Shown here one piece after another: positions 23,207 through 33,840 of a stretch of DNA of 64,000 nt; within the stretch, counting starts at the first letter, position 1; the number at the start of each line of letters is the position of its first letter. The notes under the pieces were generated by a model. The model had not been told where the DNA came from and ran no database searches. It worked only from the letters and a program-made list of their open reading frames with translations. Location of the stretch: contig CM032230.1 in NCBI GenBank assembly GCA_019009955.1, positions 106,204,501-106,268,500 on the forward strand, read 5' to 3'. The position numbers and the translations under genes were made by a program. The stretch is from Riptortus pedestris. Its lineage: Eukaryota; Arthropoda; Insecta; Hemiptera; Alydidae.

Positions 23207-24011
23207 CAGAGTTGGGCAAAATGTAACTGTAACTACTAACTGCTAACTACAACTGGTTCAACTGTAGTTACTACTAATTTCATTTATAGTTAATGGTTAA
23301 ATATTTCCAACTACGAGCAAGTTAAAAAAGTCTGTCAAGCAGGGGCTGCATAAACTAAGCAGATTTCCCCACATGAAGTATTACAATAGAGAAATCTGCC
23401 TACTAATAGCAGTAGTAGTAACGAGTCTCTAAGCCACTTTCAGGAGAAACAAACAGTTACGGAAAATCTTCTCCTCTAACCCCCCCCCCCCTCCAACTGG
23501 TCCGATTTCAGCCATTAACGAACTTGATCTTTATTTTTACATAAAACGTTTAAATATTGAGTTTGGTAACGATCAAGCAAAAATTGCGACCGCTAGTGCG
23601 TTAACAGACATGTAGTTGGTAATTGTGATTATTTAACTTTTAACTGCTGATGATTGTAAAAGTACTCCATGATATTACTGGGTCAGCCTTATTGGGCTAT
23701 TGCAATCATTTGGAAAGGAGGGATTGATTTCTATAAAAAATCTCTTATTTTAAAATCAATTCAAGTAAAAATCAAAATTTGTTTCTAGTAATTAACTACC
23801 TTTTTAGGTAACTACTTTTTCAGTTAACTAGTAATTTTTAGTTGAAAATATTAACTATTTCTTTTAACTAGTTGATGATAGTTATGAAAACTATTTCTAA
23901 TGTAGTTACAAAAAGTAGTTGTACATTGTCAACTACTAACTACTAGTTTATAGTTGCTCAATTCAATTACTTAACTTGTGGTTAGTAGTTAATAATGTAA
24001 CTAATCACCAG
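23207..24011. mobile_element. Possible degenerate hAT-type element rich in TAACTA repeats
   Basis: CAGAGTTGGGCAAAATGTAA at the left looks like a hAT terminus and runs into many TAACTACTAAC motifs. The right part is rich in the same motif in both orientations (GGTTAGTAGTTA near 23985). An F1 fragment (23325-23611) sits inside. No matching right terminus or 8-bp duplication was found, so the class is tentative. Confidence 0.35.
23325..23611 (-). mobile_element. F1 fragment, 3' half, internally deleted
   Basis: The 3' end on the left is AAAAGTCTGTCAAGCAGGGG and includes CTAAGCAGATTTCCCC. It stops at GTGCGTTAACAGACAT, exactly where the TA core begins in other copies. The CGGATCGAAAC and CTCGGTTAATATTC blocks are deleted. 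Confidence 0.78.
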
Positions 24012-24174
24012 AATTAGTATATTCAAATATATTAGGAAAGGTATAGTCTTAATTATTATTCATTTTTGAATATGAAGCATACATGATCTGTAATGACTTT
24101 ATGATTACAATTTGTTAAGCAGCTATATATATTACTACAAATGTTAGTTGAAAATAACCACCTTTTTGGATTAG

Positions 24175-24405
24175 ATGTCGGCTGCATTGCGGGATCTACG
24201 CCGACTTTGGGGAGAAAGGAAACAGTCTGCGGTCGGAAGTGGCGGTGAATCTGACCCAGAGGCTCCAAAGCCATCACTTCCTCTCCTCCAGGTTTGGCCG
24301 AGCCAGGATTCCCCAAGGCATGTGGAAGGACAATCATTCATCTTCCCCCATCCGGATGAAGACCAGCCTGGTGGTCACAATGATTCTGGGATTGAGTCTG
24401 TTCAG
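24175..24405 (+). CDS. Tail-anchored-like protein, first visible exon
   Basis: It codes for residues 1-77, starting MSAALRDLRRLWGERKQSAV and ending HNDSGIESVQ before a GTAGGT donor, in phase 0. The upstream TTTTTGGATTAG could be an acceptor, in which case this would be an internal exon. Confidence 0.75.
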
Positions 24406-25978
24406 GTAGGTTTCTGAAAAGTTATAAGTTTCATACTTAAAAGAGACAAAATGTGGCCATGCTTGTGTCAAATATGAAGAATTTGTAACTCAAATTGCCT
24501 ATAACAGATGCTGTTTTAGACTTTTACACTGGAAAGTTTTTACGGGTTTAGAACTCAGTTTGGCCCTAGCAGTGCTGCTTGCTCTTCCACAATATTTCGC
24601 CTAGCTTCATCGGGTGATGGTTGCTATGCTGACACATGCAGGTTTTGAGCATTTCCAAATCATCAAGAGCTGCTTCAACTTTGCAACTTCAAAGTGATGA
24701 AACCGGGTAGACACCCTGGAAAGAGCACATGACACTGATTCATTCAAGCTGAGCTCTAAACACATAACTCAAGATGATTCTCACTCATTCATGAGATGTC
24801 CATAGAAATAAATAGAAATGAATAACTCCAACTTGAACAAGTGGAGTTAAATCACATTAAAATAATTTACGAAAGTAAACCAAAGTAAGTAAAAAACTAG
24901 TTCCTAATCAGCCTTTAACTTCAGTTCAAAAAATATTTTTAGTCAAGAAATATTTTAAAATGTTAAAGAAACACTTTTTTATGCCAATATTTTATTGTAT
25001 GTCAAATTGTTTGGTATGAGAGGTAAAAAGGCATTTGAATTTTTACATTTAGGATACTTGAATAAATTTTAACCATTTTATATCTTAAATGGTCACTTAA
25101 AAAAAAAAAAAATGAAAGCATCACTCCAGGGTATTTTCTGACAGTCACTTTTTCAATAAAGTTTCCTCATAGAAAAACAATTTTTTTGGAATAATCCATT
25201 TTTCTAGCTAAATTATGATGGTTTTAAGTTAGTGCTGTTTCAAACATCCATCCGGCATGAATTGATAAAGCATATTTGTTTCCACCCGGTGCTCAATGTA
25301 CATCAGATACAGATTTTTTTCAAAATTCCATTCAAATGAGGCCAAATCATTATATTGTTTTTTTTTATGTAAATTAGATAATTATTCTTTTTCCACCCAA
25401 TAACTAAGAGTCATGACACATCATGGATCTATGTAAAATGTTTTGTTTCTCAGGCTAGCCCCTGTGGAGGACCAAGCATCTCTGACAGACTAGGGTTGCC
25501 ATCTCCTTCATCACTCCTGCATCCAGACCACGCACGGACATTAAGAAGGTGTAGTTCACCCGAGCAGAGTTTAGACGAGCCAGAACCAGGTTCACCCTCT
25601 TCTTCCACTGGTTCTTCCCTCACGAGCGTAAGGCAGATCGACTGGGATAGAAGACGTAGCTCAACAATGACTGCTAGATACTCTCTCCTTGATGCCTTGG
25701 ACTTAGAGTATGCTCTTTTCCGAGCGGCCGCAAGGGGGTCAGTGGGCCCTTACTCTCTCTCTGAAAGCATACACAAGCTCACATTTACACAGAGCCTAGC
25801 ATTTCCAGCCTTAGCTAGGGGACTCGCCAGCAAACGTCGGCGATCATGTACTGGCACTTCACCTCTCGACCCCACAGAATCAGGACTAAATGCCTTTGCA
25901 AAGATAGTGACTGCTCTGGTACTCATGTTAGTGTCTGTTATGGTGTTTGGTGTAGTGTACAAATTTGTGAGGACGTGA
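24175..25978 (+). CDS. Unrecognised serine-rich protein with one C-terminal membrane segment, two exons seen
   Basis: Two exons join in frame: 24175-24405 (77 aa, donor CAG|GTAGGT) and 25454-25978 (174 aa, acceptor TTTGTTTCTCAG), 251 aa in all with a TGA stop. Both exons are clearly richer in GC than the flanking DNA. Order along the protein: a basic and acidic, proline-rich N-terminal half; a serine-rich segment (PGSPSSSTGSSL, about residues 125-140); a more ordered-looking stretch (SLLDALDLEYALFRAAARGS and following, about 155-200); a basic KRRRS patch; and a hydrophobic stretch IVTALVLMLVSVMVFGVVY ending four residues before the stop. This is the layout of a tail-anchored protein. I do not recognise the family. 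The ATG directly follows an AG that could be a splice acceptor, so an upstream exon is possible. Confidence 0.8.
25454..25978 (+). CDS. Tail-anchored-like protein, terminal exon
   Basis: It codes for residues 78-251 after a TTTGTTTCTCAG acceptor and ends with TGA. It holds the serine-rich segment, the SLLDALDLEYALFRAAARGS block, the KRRRS patch and the C-terminal hydrophobic segment. Confidence 0.82.
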   Translation, partial: ASPCGGPSISDRLGLPSPSSLLHPDHARTLRRCSSPEQSLDEPEPGSPSSSTGSSLTSVRQIDWDRRRSSTMTARYSLLDALDLEYALFRAAARGSVGPYSLSESIHKLTFTQSLAFPALARGLASKRRRSCTGTSPLDPTESGLNAFAKIVTALVLMLVSVMVFGVVYKFVRT

Positions 25979-26312
25979 GGATTGCTTTTGTCCCATCAGG
26001 GACAAGCAGGAGTAGACCAAAGTGTGCCATTTGGAAAAGGATAAACAATTATTGCATAAAAATCAAATTCCTAGTTATTTGGCTTGCATGAAAATATCAT
26101 TGTATAAAATATATTAATTAAAAATTCATCACGAGATTTTGGAAGTCAATGTACTCCCAATGTAATTTTTTTTTTTCTTTTTCCATTCAGTACTCAAAAC
26201 TCACAAATCCAGGGAGCCTCAACTCTGCATTACTTCCAGTTTGTGACTGAAACTGTGGAACCTAAATTTTCACTAGCAAACTAATAAGGGGATTACTATC
26301 ACAGCCATACAT

Positions 26313-26318
26313 AATAAA
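26313..26318 (+). other. Candidate polyadenylation signal of the tail-anchored-like gene
   Basis: AATAAA lies about 335 bases after the TGA at 25978. No closer canonical signal was noticed. Confidence 0.3.
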
Positions 26319-27427
26319 GTATATACATATTTTTCTATTTTACCATTAGCTTCAATCTCAAAATAAGAAAGATGTTTCTTTCACTTAACATTGGGCATTA
26401 CGAGATTGGCCTAATAACAAAATTTGGGTCATACTTAGAAAAGAGTGCTATTCATAATTAAATAAAATAAAATTGCTTAAATAAGTTGAGAGGCATAAAC
26501 GTAAAAGTTTGTCTGTTTTTTTGTTGCTTTTTTTTTTTTTTGTTTTCAGTCTAAAATACATATAAATTATGTCTTTTTCCAAGTTCTCATAAATATTTCC
26601 TACCCTTTCTTTTAGGCCATTCTAATTAAGATTTGGGGTGGGATACACTCTTCAAAAATCATGTCCATGAGCTTTAACAGAAGATACTCTTGTTAAAAAT
26701 GTACTTCTTTGGTCATTTCATTCACTATGCCTGGAGCAACCTTCATCAGGTATCCTCCATTATGATTACTCTCCAGAAAAGTCAATGAATAATAGCCCAA
26801 TCCATTCTGCTGTCTACTTCTAGAGCTTTGCTTCCTTTTTGACCCATAGACCAAAAAACATCTCTTTGTGAATAGCATGTTGTAAATTCTCAGAAGATGG
26901 TCAGTCTATGACAGACTGTCTAAACACAAAAACCTCATTAATTCAAACTCATTGTATAGAAAGTGAAGCTTTTTGCTTTCTCAGTCATAGGCATTTGCTA
27001 TGCTGGATACTCCTGATTCATTCTATTCTCTTTTCAGCTTCACCCATAGGGAAGACAACTATTACATTAAATAACTACCCTGTAATATACAAAATATCAC
27101 CAGAATCCAAGAGCTGGTTCGGCTGATTAATGATAGTTCCATCTATTTGCATGTTTCTGTTAACTCAAGAAATAAATTCCATTCGATCAGAATTTTATAT
27201 TAAGGTAATCCTTATGAAATTCGATATAAATTCATCTACAATGGTGATAACTTTGCATTAAATGAGGTCAGATAGGTTTGTCTGAACTTAACAAAACATT
27301 CCACCCTCCATAGTGATTATTGACATGTGGACACACTGTCAGTGATAAGTTCATGCAGAAATGCAGAGATGATCTATACACATAACATATAACATCTATA
27401 CTGTTTTAAGCATTTTAGAAAAGTTCC

Positions 27428-28612
27428 CTTAAATATAAGGGGGAAGGGAATCAACTATTGAGGATGTCATCTTGATGTGAGCTTTGAAAAATGTCTTCAA
27501 ATGTCCATTAATTCTACCGAGGACATGGCAAAAATGAGAAACATTCAAATATATATGTATATAATTAGACCAATAGGAGTGAGGGTTTAGAGAAGGGGTA
27601 AAATCAAAACTTAGAAATGTCTTCACTATTATTATGTGCATTTAAAAAATGATACCAATTTTGTTAAACTTGTAATGACCTTCAATACTCTACTATTGTT
27701 CAATGAATTCTTCAGTAATTTGAAAATTAGTAGAGTTATTAGTCATTTTTGTTCTCAGCCTTCGGTGAGCCACCTCTCCTAATCCCATATGTACTAAGCA
27801 TCTTATTCCAAACTTTAATACAACATATTGTTTGTATCAGACCTTCAATTTGTGAGACGCATGGATAAATGCATGGGGTGATATCATCAATAAACATTCT
27901 ATATTCTAGAAAGCTCAATTTCTATTTGATAGATAACATATTTGATTTTTAACTGGCTCAAGTAAAACTAAATGCTAAGCTTGTTAATAACTGAAAAAAT
28001 AAAGTGGATTAATAGAGAATGAGTAAAATAAAAAATTATGTACACCTCTGATATTATCCATCGAATTCAAAACTGTTATGTAATGAAAATGATTACATTA
28101 TTAAGTATTACACAACAAAGTTTTGTAACACAATTGAACTTCATTTTTTTCACAAACCGCAAGTTATTTTGAATATTAATTTTTCAACCATCAGTTAAAA
28201 TGCACGCTTTCCCATGAAATTTTAATTTAAAGTAACTAAATCACCAAATAATTCATGTCCAGCATAAATTTCAAGTCTGTTTCCAGAGAGTTCTTATTAC
28301 AAGAAGGATAAAGAACAGAATATAAGAAATCGTCATGTCTTCTCATCTTCATGGAAATGCAAAATCTACTCAGATTACTTAGTATATGTCTATGAATCAT
28401 AGAAGTGTTCAATGTTCTTAGAAGCGGTGTCCTGTCTGCACTCTTTCAAATATTAAGCTGTTAATTTATACTTTTTTATTTTTAAGCCTTGAGTAAACCC
28501 CCTCTTCTAATCATGGGATTTTTACTTAGAAGTAGAATTTACATGGTGAGTAGTAATCGATATGGTCATATCAACTAGTGGGAAATCTGTTTAGTTTATG
28601 CAGCTACTGCGT
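27428..28612 (+). mobile_element. Ancient F1 copy or copies
   Basis: A worn 5' block (TTGAGGATGTCATCTTGATG, ACCGAGGACATGGCAAAAAT) and a GACCAATAGGAGTGAGGGTT block are followed by worn middle parts. The 3' terminus is GGGAAATCTGTTTAGTTTAT with GCAGCTACTGC at 28597-28607. The divergence is clearly greater than in other copies. It may be two overlapping copies. Confidence 0.6.
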
Positions 28613-29284
28613 CCCAGGCATTAATATTTTGGTCAGGAAGCAGTATTCCTCTTTAGACAGTGTTTTAGCAGGAAGTAGTTCACCTGCACTTCCTCCTCTA
28701 AAGGCAAACACATCTAAGGAGGTCGGATTTGTTACACCTGCTTTTGTGAATATCGTCTAACTGGTTTACCTTCCTCACTGCAAGGTAATGAATAGCTAAC
28801 TATCTTGGAGAATGTTTCAATTGTTAAAAAAGTGTGTGCAAAAGTAGGATTGAATAGAAAGCTACCATCAGATCAGATTTTTTCACCTGTGTGTAGTAGG
28901 TTCAACTGGTATAATAGGAATGAAACCTTCATATGTGTATAAATTAAAAATACAGGTGGTTCACACATTAAGGTGAGCTGGAATGAGTCCAGTGTATTTT
29001 CTCCCAACGAAATCCACCTGTATGATAATAAAGGTTAAAGAATTTCTAAAAACTTCATAAGACAACACTCTGCCATCTTTGTTATACTCGTAATAGATTC
29101 GCATGTCTCATAATATCAGTGGCTATACTAAAAAAACGTAGTTGCTGAACCTAACAACAATAGAGAAAATATATATTTTTTTACAACTTTGAATTTGTAA
29201 ACTAAAATAAAATTTACAGACCGGATTTGCTACTACTTTCTAAATGCATGGCACAATTATTAATTTATTCAAAGATGAAGCAAT

Positions 29285-29420
29285 TATTTAGTGGCGAAAT
29301 TCCTTAAATAACATTCTAAGTCCCACCCTGGCTAGAAAAGGGTGGTAACCTGTAGATAACCCGTCCCAATTAGCCTGAGTTGCAAAAAGTGGATGTTAAT
29401 AAATAATAATAATAGTAATG
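29285..29420 (+). repeat. SINE copy, 5' truncated
   Basis: It contains AAGTCCCACCCTGGCTAGAA, AAGGGTGGTAACCTGTAGAT and AACCCGTCCCAATTA, then an (AAT)n-like tail at 29398-29420. The tRNA-like head is missing. Confidence 0.75.
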
Positions 29421-30197
29421 AAGAAGCAATTAATACAATTTGGCTTTCAGAAATTGAATCTTTAATAACTGGTGCAATTTACCTTACTCATTTTAACAAA
29501 ATTCCTTATGAAAGCAAAAAACAGATGTTGAACTGATTGCTAAAATGCTGAACTGAAATGATAATTGGATCTTATAATGGCAGCTGGCTATATTAGTTCT
29601 ATATTATACATGTTGGTATTTCCCATAATTGGGATTTTCATAAAATGAAAATGTTTTGCTCAGGACAAAACAAAGTACATGTGTCAACAAAGCATTATTG
29701 CTACAACTATAACACATAAATTATTTTGGTATATTATAGTTTTTGTAATATAAGGTTTCAAAGAAATTTACAAATTAAAGAAAAATACCTAATTTTGTAA
29801 AATCACTAATAAAAACTACTATTAAATAAAACTGCAAGACCTGATACAGGAATTTGATCACTTTTTTTATATAAGAAGAAAGACTGCTTTTTTCTACAGA
29901 TATTTGAATAACTATGCTTTTGTAGATAAATGTTTCTTTATGTATGTAAATATATTTATCCTGAACTAATATAACAATTTATATAAATCATAATTTCTCT
30001 AATATGTGCACTGGACACTGGATTCAGATATTTTATGATATACATATATTCAAATCATGTAAATTTAAAAACTAATAAAAGCCTAAGCATCTTCCAAATA
30101 TTATAAATAATATTATTTATGCCTAAATAACAAAATCCTCCATAGAAACATCAATGTAATACTACTACCATTGCTATTCCAAAATTATGAAACTTAA

Positions 30198-30405
30198 CCC
30201 TTTCCACTCCAATGTCGAGTGTCACTCGACACTGATTTTGTTCCACTAGCTCCACTGTCGAGTGATACTCGACATGGTGTAATACCTCTTTTTGCGGAAA
30301 ATTTTAAAACAGGAGGGATTTAGGGAAAACACTAAAAGTAAAAAAACGTAATTTTAGCATGGAGCTGGTGGAATAAAAACAAAAACAGCCTTGGAGTGGA
30401 AAGGA
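30198..30405. mobile_element. piggyBac-type MITE flanked by TTAA
   Basis: TTAA stands at 30194-30197 and 30406-30409. The ends are CCCTTTCCACTCCAA, and ATCCTTTCCACTCCAA read from the other strand. Inside are two near-perfect palindromes, TGTCGAGTGTCACTCGACA (30213-30231) and TGTCGAGTGATACTCGACA (30256-30274), plus an AGCTCCA/TGGAGCT inverted pair. It has no coding capacity. TTAA duplication with C-rich ends is the hallmark of piggyBac. Confidence 0.85.
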
Positions 30406-30409
30406 TTAA

Positions 30410-33289
30410 CTTCAAAAACAAATTGTATTGGTATAATAAATAATTTGAAACTGTTCAATTGCTATTCAAATAACCCATGTTTCTTCTTAAATGGTGGCAA
30501 GTGCTTGTAGAACCCATTTATCTACCTCAGGGAAGGAAAGTGTTATCAAACTTCCAAAATGTATATTCACCTTGACTCAAGGACTGTTTATGTCACATCC
30601 AATGAAAATAAAGTAACACACTAAACATAAGAAAAACACTATTTTGCAAAAACATTTTCCTTTCCTGAGACTGTTATCCAAAATAAAAAAAAGGAAGTGT
30701 TTTATACCAGGTCCCTCATCCCAAACATTTTAAATCCCATTGTCAAGAGTTCTTATACCTCCTCCATCAAATGGGTTCTTTAGAAAACAATTAATTCCCA
30801 CCCTCCCCTCCTCCACCCAAATACTGTCACAGGCAGTCATGTAGTGATCTTCAGTTTGCTGAAGAAAACTTGTGTGGGATCCTTATCACATAAAAAAATT
30901 AAACCTGCTGAGCTGAGGAAGCCGACCAAGGTGAGGGATACCAAAGAGGTGAAAAATAATATTAATAGATCAGTTTACCATGTTTAAGTTAATGTTTATT
31001 ATGAGTAAAATTAAACTAAATAATGTATATTTTGTTTCTATTAAATATTGAGCCATCTTTCAGGTATGGAGTTCTTTAATTTATTTTTAAATATGGAATT
31101 TTGTTTTCCAGTTCTAAAATGTTTAAAAACATAATTAAAGCATTAATATTGGGGGTAAAATATATTTTAAAAAAAGAAGAGAATACTTGGAGTTCAAGAT
31201 TCACATGGTGAAAGTGAAAATTCACTGAAGGGAATAAAGGAGAAATGGTGATAGGAGTTGAAAAGAAGTTGAATTCAGTAATCTTACAGCCCTGGATCTA
31301 TAGATCATTGCTGGAGGTGAATGACCACTCAACTAAATGTTCAGAAGATATTTGCCATAAAACATAAAATTATCATAATTAAATCATATGACCAGCCTGA
31401 TCTCAGCAAGACTGGCAAATTGTCTTCAGAGATATCAATTGATTCCTAGGACAGCTGATTTTAATTTGGTCAGAATAATTTCAATATCTTGGGAGAAGTG
31501 TAGTCAATATTTAAACATGGTTTAATAATATGCACTTTATTAACAAGCATGTTTTTCTCCTACACACGGGTAATGGTTTAACTCCCTGTAGGAAAATCAG
31601 GGACATGGATTAGTAAGACATCATCCATGATTATGTTAATACACATAAACATTGATGATGTTGCCCTTGTTTTCTGTTAACGTGTGTAATAGTTCTTAAA
31701 TTTTATTGACTGTAATTGTTTTGGAGGCCCTTAGAAACCCGGCATGCTGCAAACTTCACTTCTCCGCATATTAAAGTATATTCTTCTATAATAATTAAGG
31801 TTGCGTTCGTCTCTTCCAAGAGTAAAATTATTTATATTTGTTTTTTATAAACAGTCTTCACTTACATTTTCGAAATATTAATATTTTATCTTCTGCCCAA
31901 TAATGATTTTTTCTTTACAATAAATTTTTAATATCTTGAAAATCATGAGTTATGATGTACAAGCAGAGGTGCCAAGCTTTGGTTGGAAAATATTTAGACT
32001 GAAAAATTATACATTGCAAGGTTATTATACACAATTTGTACTACTGTAGTCACAAAATAAGAATAAATGTAAATTGATTTCTAATAGATACCTTTTCTCT
32101 ATTCATTATGTCAATGGTCAGATACATCATTATAAGTACCATGCTACAATAATAACTCCTTTCCTGACAAAATTGGTCTCAAGCTCATCAATAGAAACTA
32201 TTTTAAACACCTCCAAAGCTATTATCTCACCTACCCCACCCATTATTAAAAATACTCCAGAACACTATTAAAATTTCTAAGTACACACTTTATTAAAAAG
32301 ATACTACATATAATATACATAGATTACTCATTCGTGTTGAATGATATACTAAAGGAGCAAAGTTAATAAATAGGATAACACTTCACCAGTCTCCAATGTT
32401 GTTAGATAAAATCATGTATTTCTAAAAATTAAGCAATAGTAATGTTTTAATAATTCTAATGCCTGATGTTTTTCTGCAAACTACATGTTGTTCATGATCT
32501 TTGTTGTCCACAAGTGTTTTAAATCAGCCACCAGTAATAATCAATGGGCCTGCTACCTGATTTGAGTTAAACCACGAGCCAGAAAAATACTCTTGAAACA
32601 TATGAAAAAGAAAAGAAGAAAAAATAGTAATGCCCTGCGTGAAAAATTAAATTATATAGGCTCTCATGAAGCACGCGGGACCAAAAACATAAAAGCTTAT
32701 CCGAAGAGATGAAATCTAGGAAAACTTTACTAGGAATATAAAATGTTAAAGGCATTTAGAAAAAGTGAGGTGGCTAAGTGATAAATTAACAATATTGGTG
32801 AAACCCACTCGGGTGAGAATATTTTTCGTAACTTCTAGGTCTACCAAGGGTATCAAGGTCTTCTCATGACTAACCTGAGCCCTGAATTGATGTGTACTGT
32901 TGATGAAAAGGGAAAATTATAAATAATTCTATTAATATTCAAGTTAGAGAGGAATGTACAGAATAAAAATTGTAGGATATGTTTTATCATCAAGATTGCT
33001 AGTATATAATTTTTCAATACCATTCTTAATAAAGAAGATATTCATTATTTTAAATTTTTACCTTAGTTCAACTTATTTCATATACTGACCATTCAACAGA
33101 TTATTTTTTTAATTTATAAGCAAATTTAAAACAGGTATTTAGTACAATAACGATCAAACAAAAAATGATTGTAGCATGTACCAATTTTCTTTGAAATATT
33201 TCTTTAAATACTATTGGTTTAAAAACTATGGTTTTCTTTTACTTGTGTCTGTTCTCTGCATATATCAATCTACACCCAGATTTAAGAAT
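30410..33289. other. No gene seen
   Basis: AT-rich. A slightly more GC-rich patch at about 30680-30950 has no frame that reads like protein, and AG/GTGAGG at about 30930 may be chance. Confidence 0.5.
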
Positions 33290-33840
33290 ACAAGAGGGTA
33301 CCCAAAATAAAAGCGAACTATTTATTCACATTTTAAACACAAGCCTATCTTCATCAAAGTCCTCTACATTTATTTGCACTGATACACTTACGTAATTCAT
33401 CTTTTATTCCATTATTACTTAAATTCATCTTTTCTGATGCTAGAGAGCATATCTATCTATCATCTTTTTCATCACCTTAACATGTTCCTTTTATACCACT
33501 CTTCATTCTAGGATGCAAAAATATATCGCATATGGGGGGGGGACTTTTAGTCAAACAAGGCTGTGTGAGCAGGTGAATTGGCATGATTGAAATCATCCAC
33601 CTGACTTAAATCGGGACACTGTTTATTGACAATTTCATTTAAAATTGTCATGTGTTCTGGCCATGGGAGGATAACCAGAATGTTTGACATCTCACCATTT
33701 TTGAAATGAGAAAACCAATAAAAAACTTTTTAACATTTAAGAATTATGGTCCACTTATTGAAGCAACACAGAATTTCACTGTCAAACACTGCTCATGAAA
33801 ATCAGCCATTGTGAAAATGATGATCACACAAAACAGTTGT
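33290..33840 (-). pseudogene. Decayed mariner transposase relic
   Basis: On the minus strand an ATG at 33809 opens MADFHEQCLTVKFC, typical of an arthropod mariner transposase N-terminus. After stops and a large internal deletion, DFNHANSPAHTALFD appears (positions about 33549-33590), a degraded form of the HHDNAPAHTA catalytic region. A C-terminal remnant follows, and GAGGGTACCCAAAATAAAAG at about 33293 resembles a mariner inverted repeat. The opposite end was not recognised. Confidence 0.7.

Larger units (their letters stand above)
26319..30193. other. Gene-poor AT-rich region apart from old F1 and SINE remains
   Basis: No coding exon recognised. It holds the ancient F1 copy at 27428-28612 and the SINE at 29285-29420. 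The rest is low-GC unique sequence. Confidence 0.5.

Noticed and set aside
24056..24337. 93-codon minus-strand ORF over the tail-anchored-like gene's first exon
   Set aside because: It is an antisense shadow of the plus-strand exon, which is supported by splice sites and in-frame continuation.
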